A stretch of 33,271 nt of DNA from Pedobacter sp. V48. Its GTDB lineage: Bacteria; Bacteroidota; Bacteroidia; Sphingobacteriales; Sphingobacteriaceae. How positions within the stretch are numbered: the stretch's first letter is position 1; every line of letters begins with the position of its first letter. Below the pieces are notes generated by a model that made no database searches, had not been told where the DNA came from, and saw only the letters and a program-made list of their open reading frames with translations. The position numbers and the translations under genes were made by a program. The DNA is taken from NCBI RefSeq assembly GCF_000523515.1, contig NZ_AWRU01000034.1, positions 233,107 through 266,377 on the forward strand, in the 5' to 3' direction. Positions 33,245 to 33,271 of this stretch are shown piece after piece.

Positions 33245-33271
33245 ACTCCCGTCAATCTGACCTTATTTCAG

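Noticed and set aside
33245-33271. Possible 3' end of a minus-strand gene at the right edge
   Set aside because: The terminator before it suggests one, but fewer than 30 bases are visible and several frames contain stops, so no coding frame can be supported.

Overview
The window reads as a chromosomal segment of a Bacteroidota bacterium, most probably a member of the Sphingobacteriaceae (Pedobacter/Mucilaginibacter-like). The evidence is the low-GC base composition, the Bacteroidota-type promoter element TAnnTTTG in front of many genes, the absence of clear Shine-Dalgarno sequences, and the gene families present: an ECF sigma factor paired with a beta-barrel protein, a DUF4397 lipoprotein, a CarboxypepD_reg-like protein, an S16 with a long acidic tail, and an AsmA-like/GT51 protein. 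No tRNA, rRNA, CRISPR array, transposase or phage gene was seen. Coding density is high and no gene-free stretch exceeds about 300 bases.

Layout. 1-3.4 kb (minus strand): the first codons of a gene leaving the window on the left, a TlpA-like thioredoxin, an ECF sigma factor with its overlapping membrane-anchored barrel protein, and a DUF4397 lipoprotein. 3.5-5.4 kb: htpG with a strong terminator. 5.6-10.1 kb (plus): a DUF2157 membrane protein overlapping a second membrane protein with a glycine-rich tail, a small membrane protein, an M16 peptidase and peptide deformylase. 10.1-12.1 kb (minus): a CarboxypepD_reg-like protein, a NifU C-terminal domain protein and an Mrp-type ATPase. 12.3-15.8 kb (plus): an AsmA-like/GT51 glycosyltransferase, hpt and psd. 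15.8-18.1 kb (minus): an amino-acid dehydrogenase followed by an MscS-type channel.

18.4-22.0 kb holds the rpsP-rimM-trmD-rplS ribosomal block on the minus strand, but it is interrupted. Three small helix-turn-helix genes sit between trmD and rplS: two related minus-strand genes, one apparently frameshifted, and a divergent plus-strand regulator. An inverted repeat lies between the divergent genes. A terminator lies between rpsP and rimM, and trmD has its own promoter, so the usual single operon is probably split into several units here.

22.1-33.1 kb: a 5'(3')-deoxyribonucleotidase-like HAD protein and a YbjQ protein (plus); birA with a stand-alone DsbD N-terminal domain, then membrane DsbD with pfkA (minus). 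Next come rsfS and ftsH (plus, divergent from birA), a LUD-domain protein, a KAS III enzyme, and a TPR protein (minus).

Most genes are ordinary housekeeping genes. The unusual parts are the helix-turn-helix trio inside the ribosomal block, six genes whose ATG lies only 4-8 nt after a TAnnTTTG element (probable leaderless transcripts), the split DsbD system, the sigma/barrel pair that seems to span the envelope, and the AsmA-like/GT51 fusion. All assignments come from reading the sequence; no database search was run.
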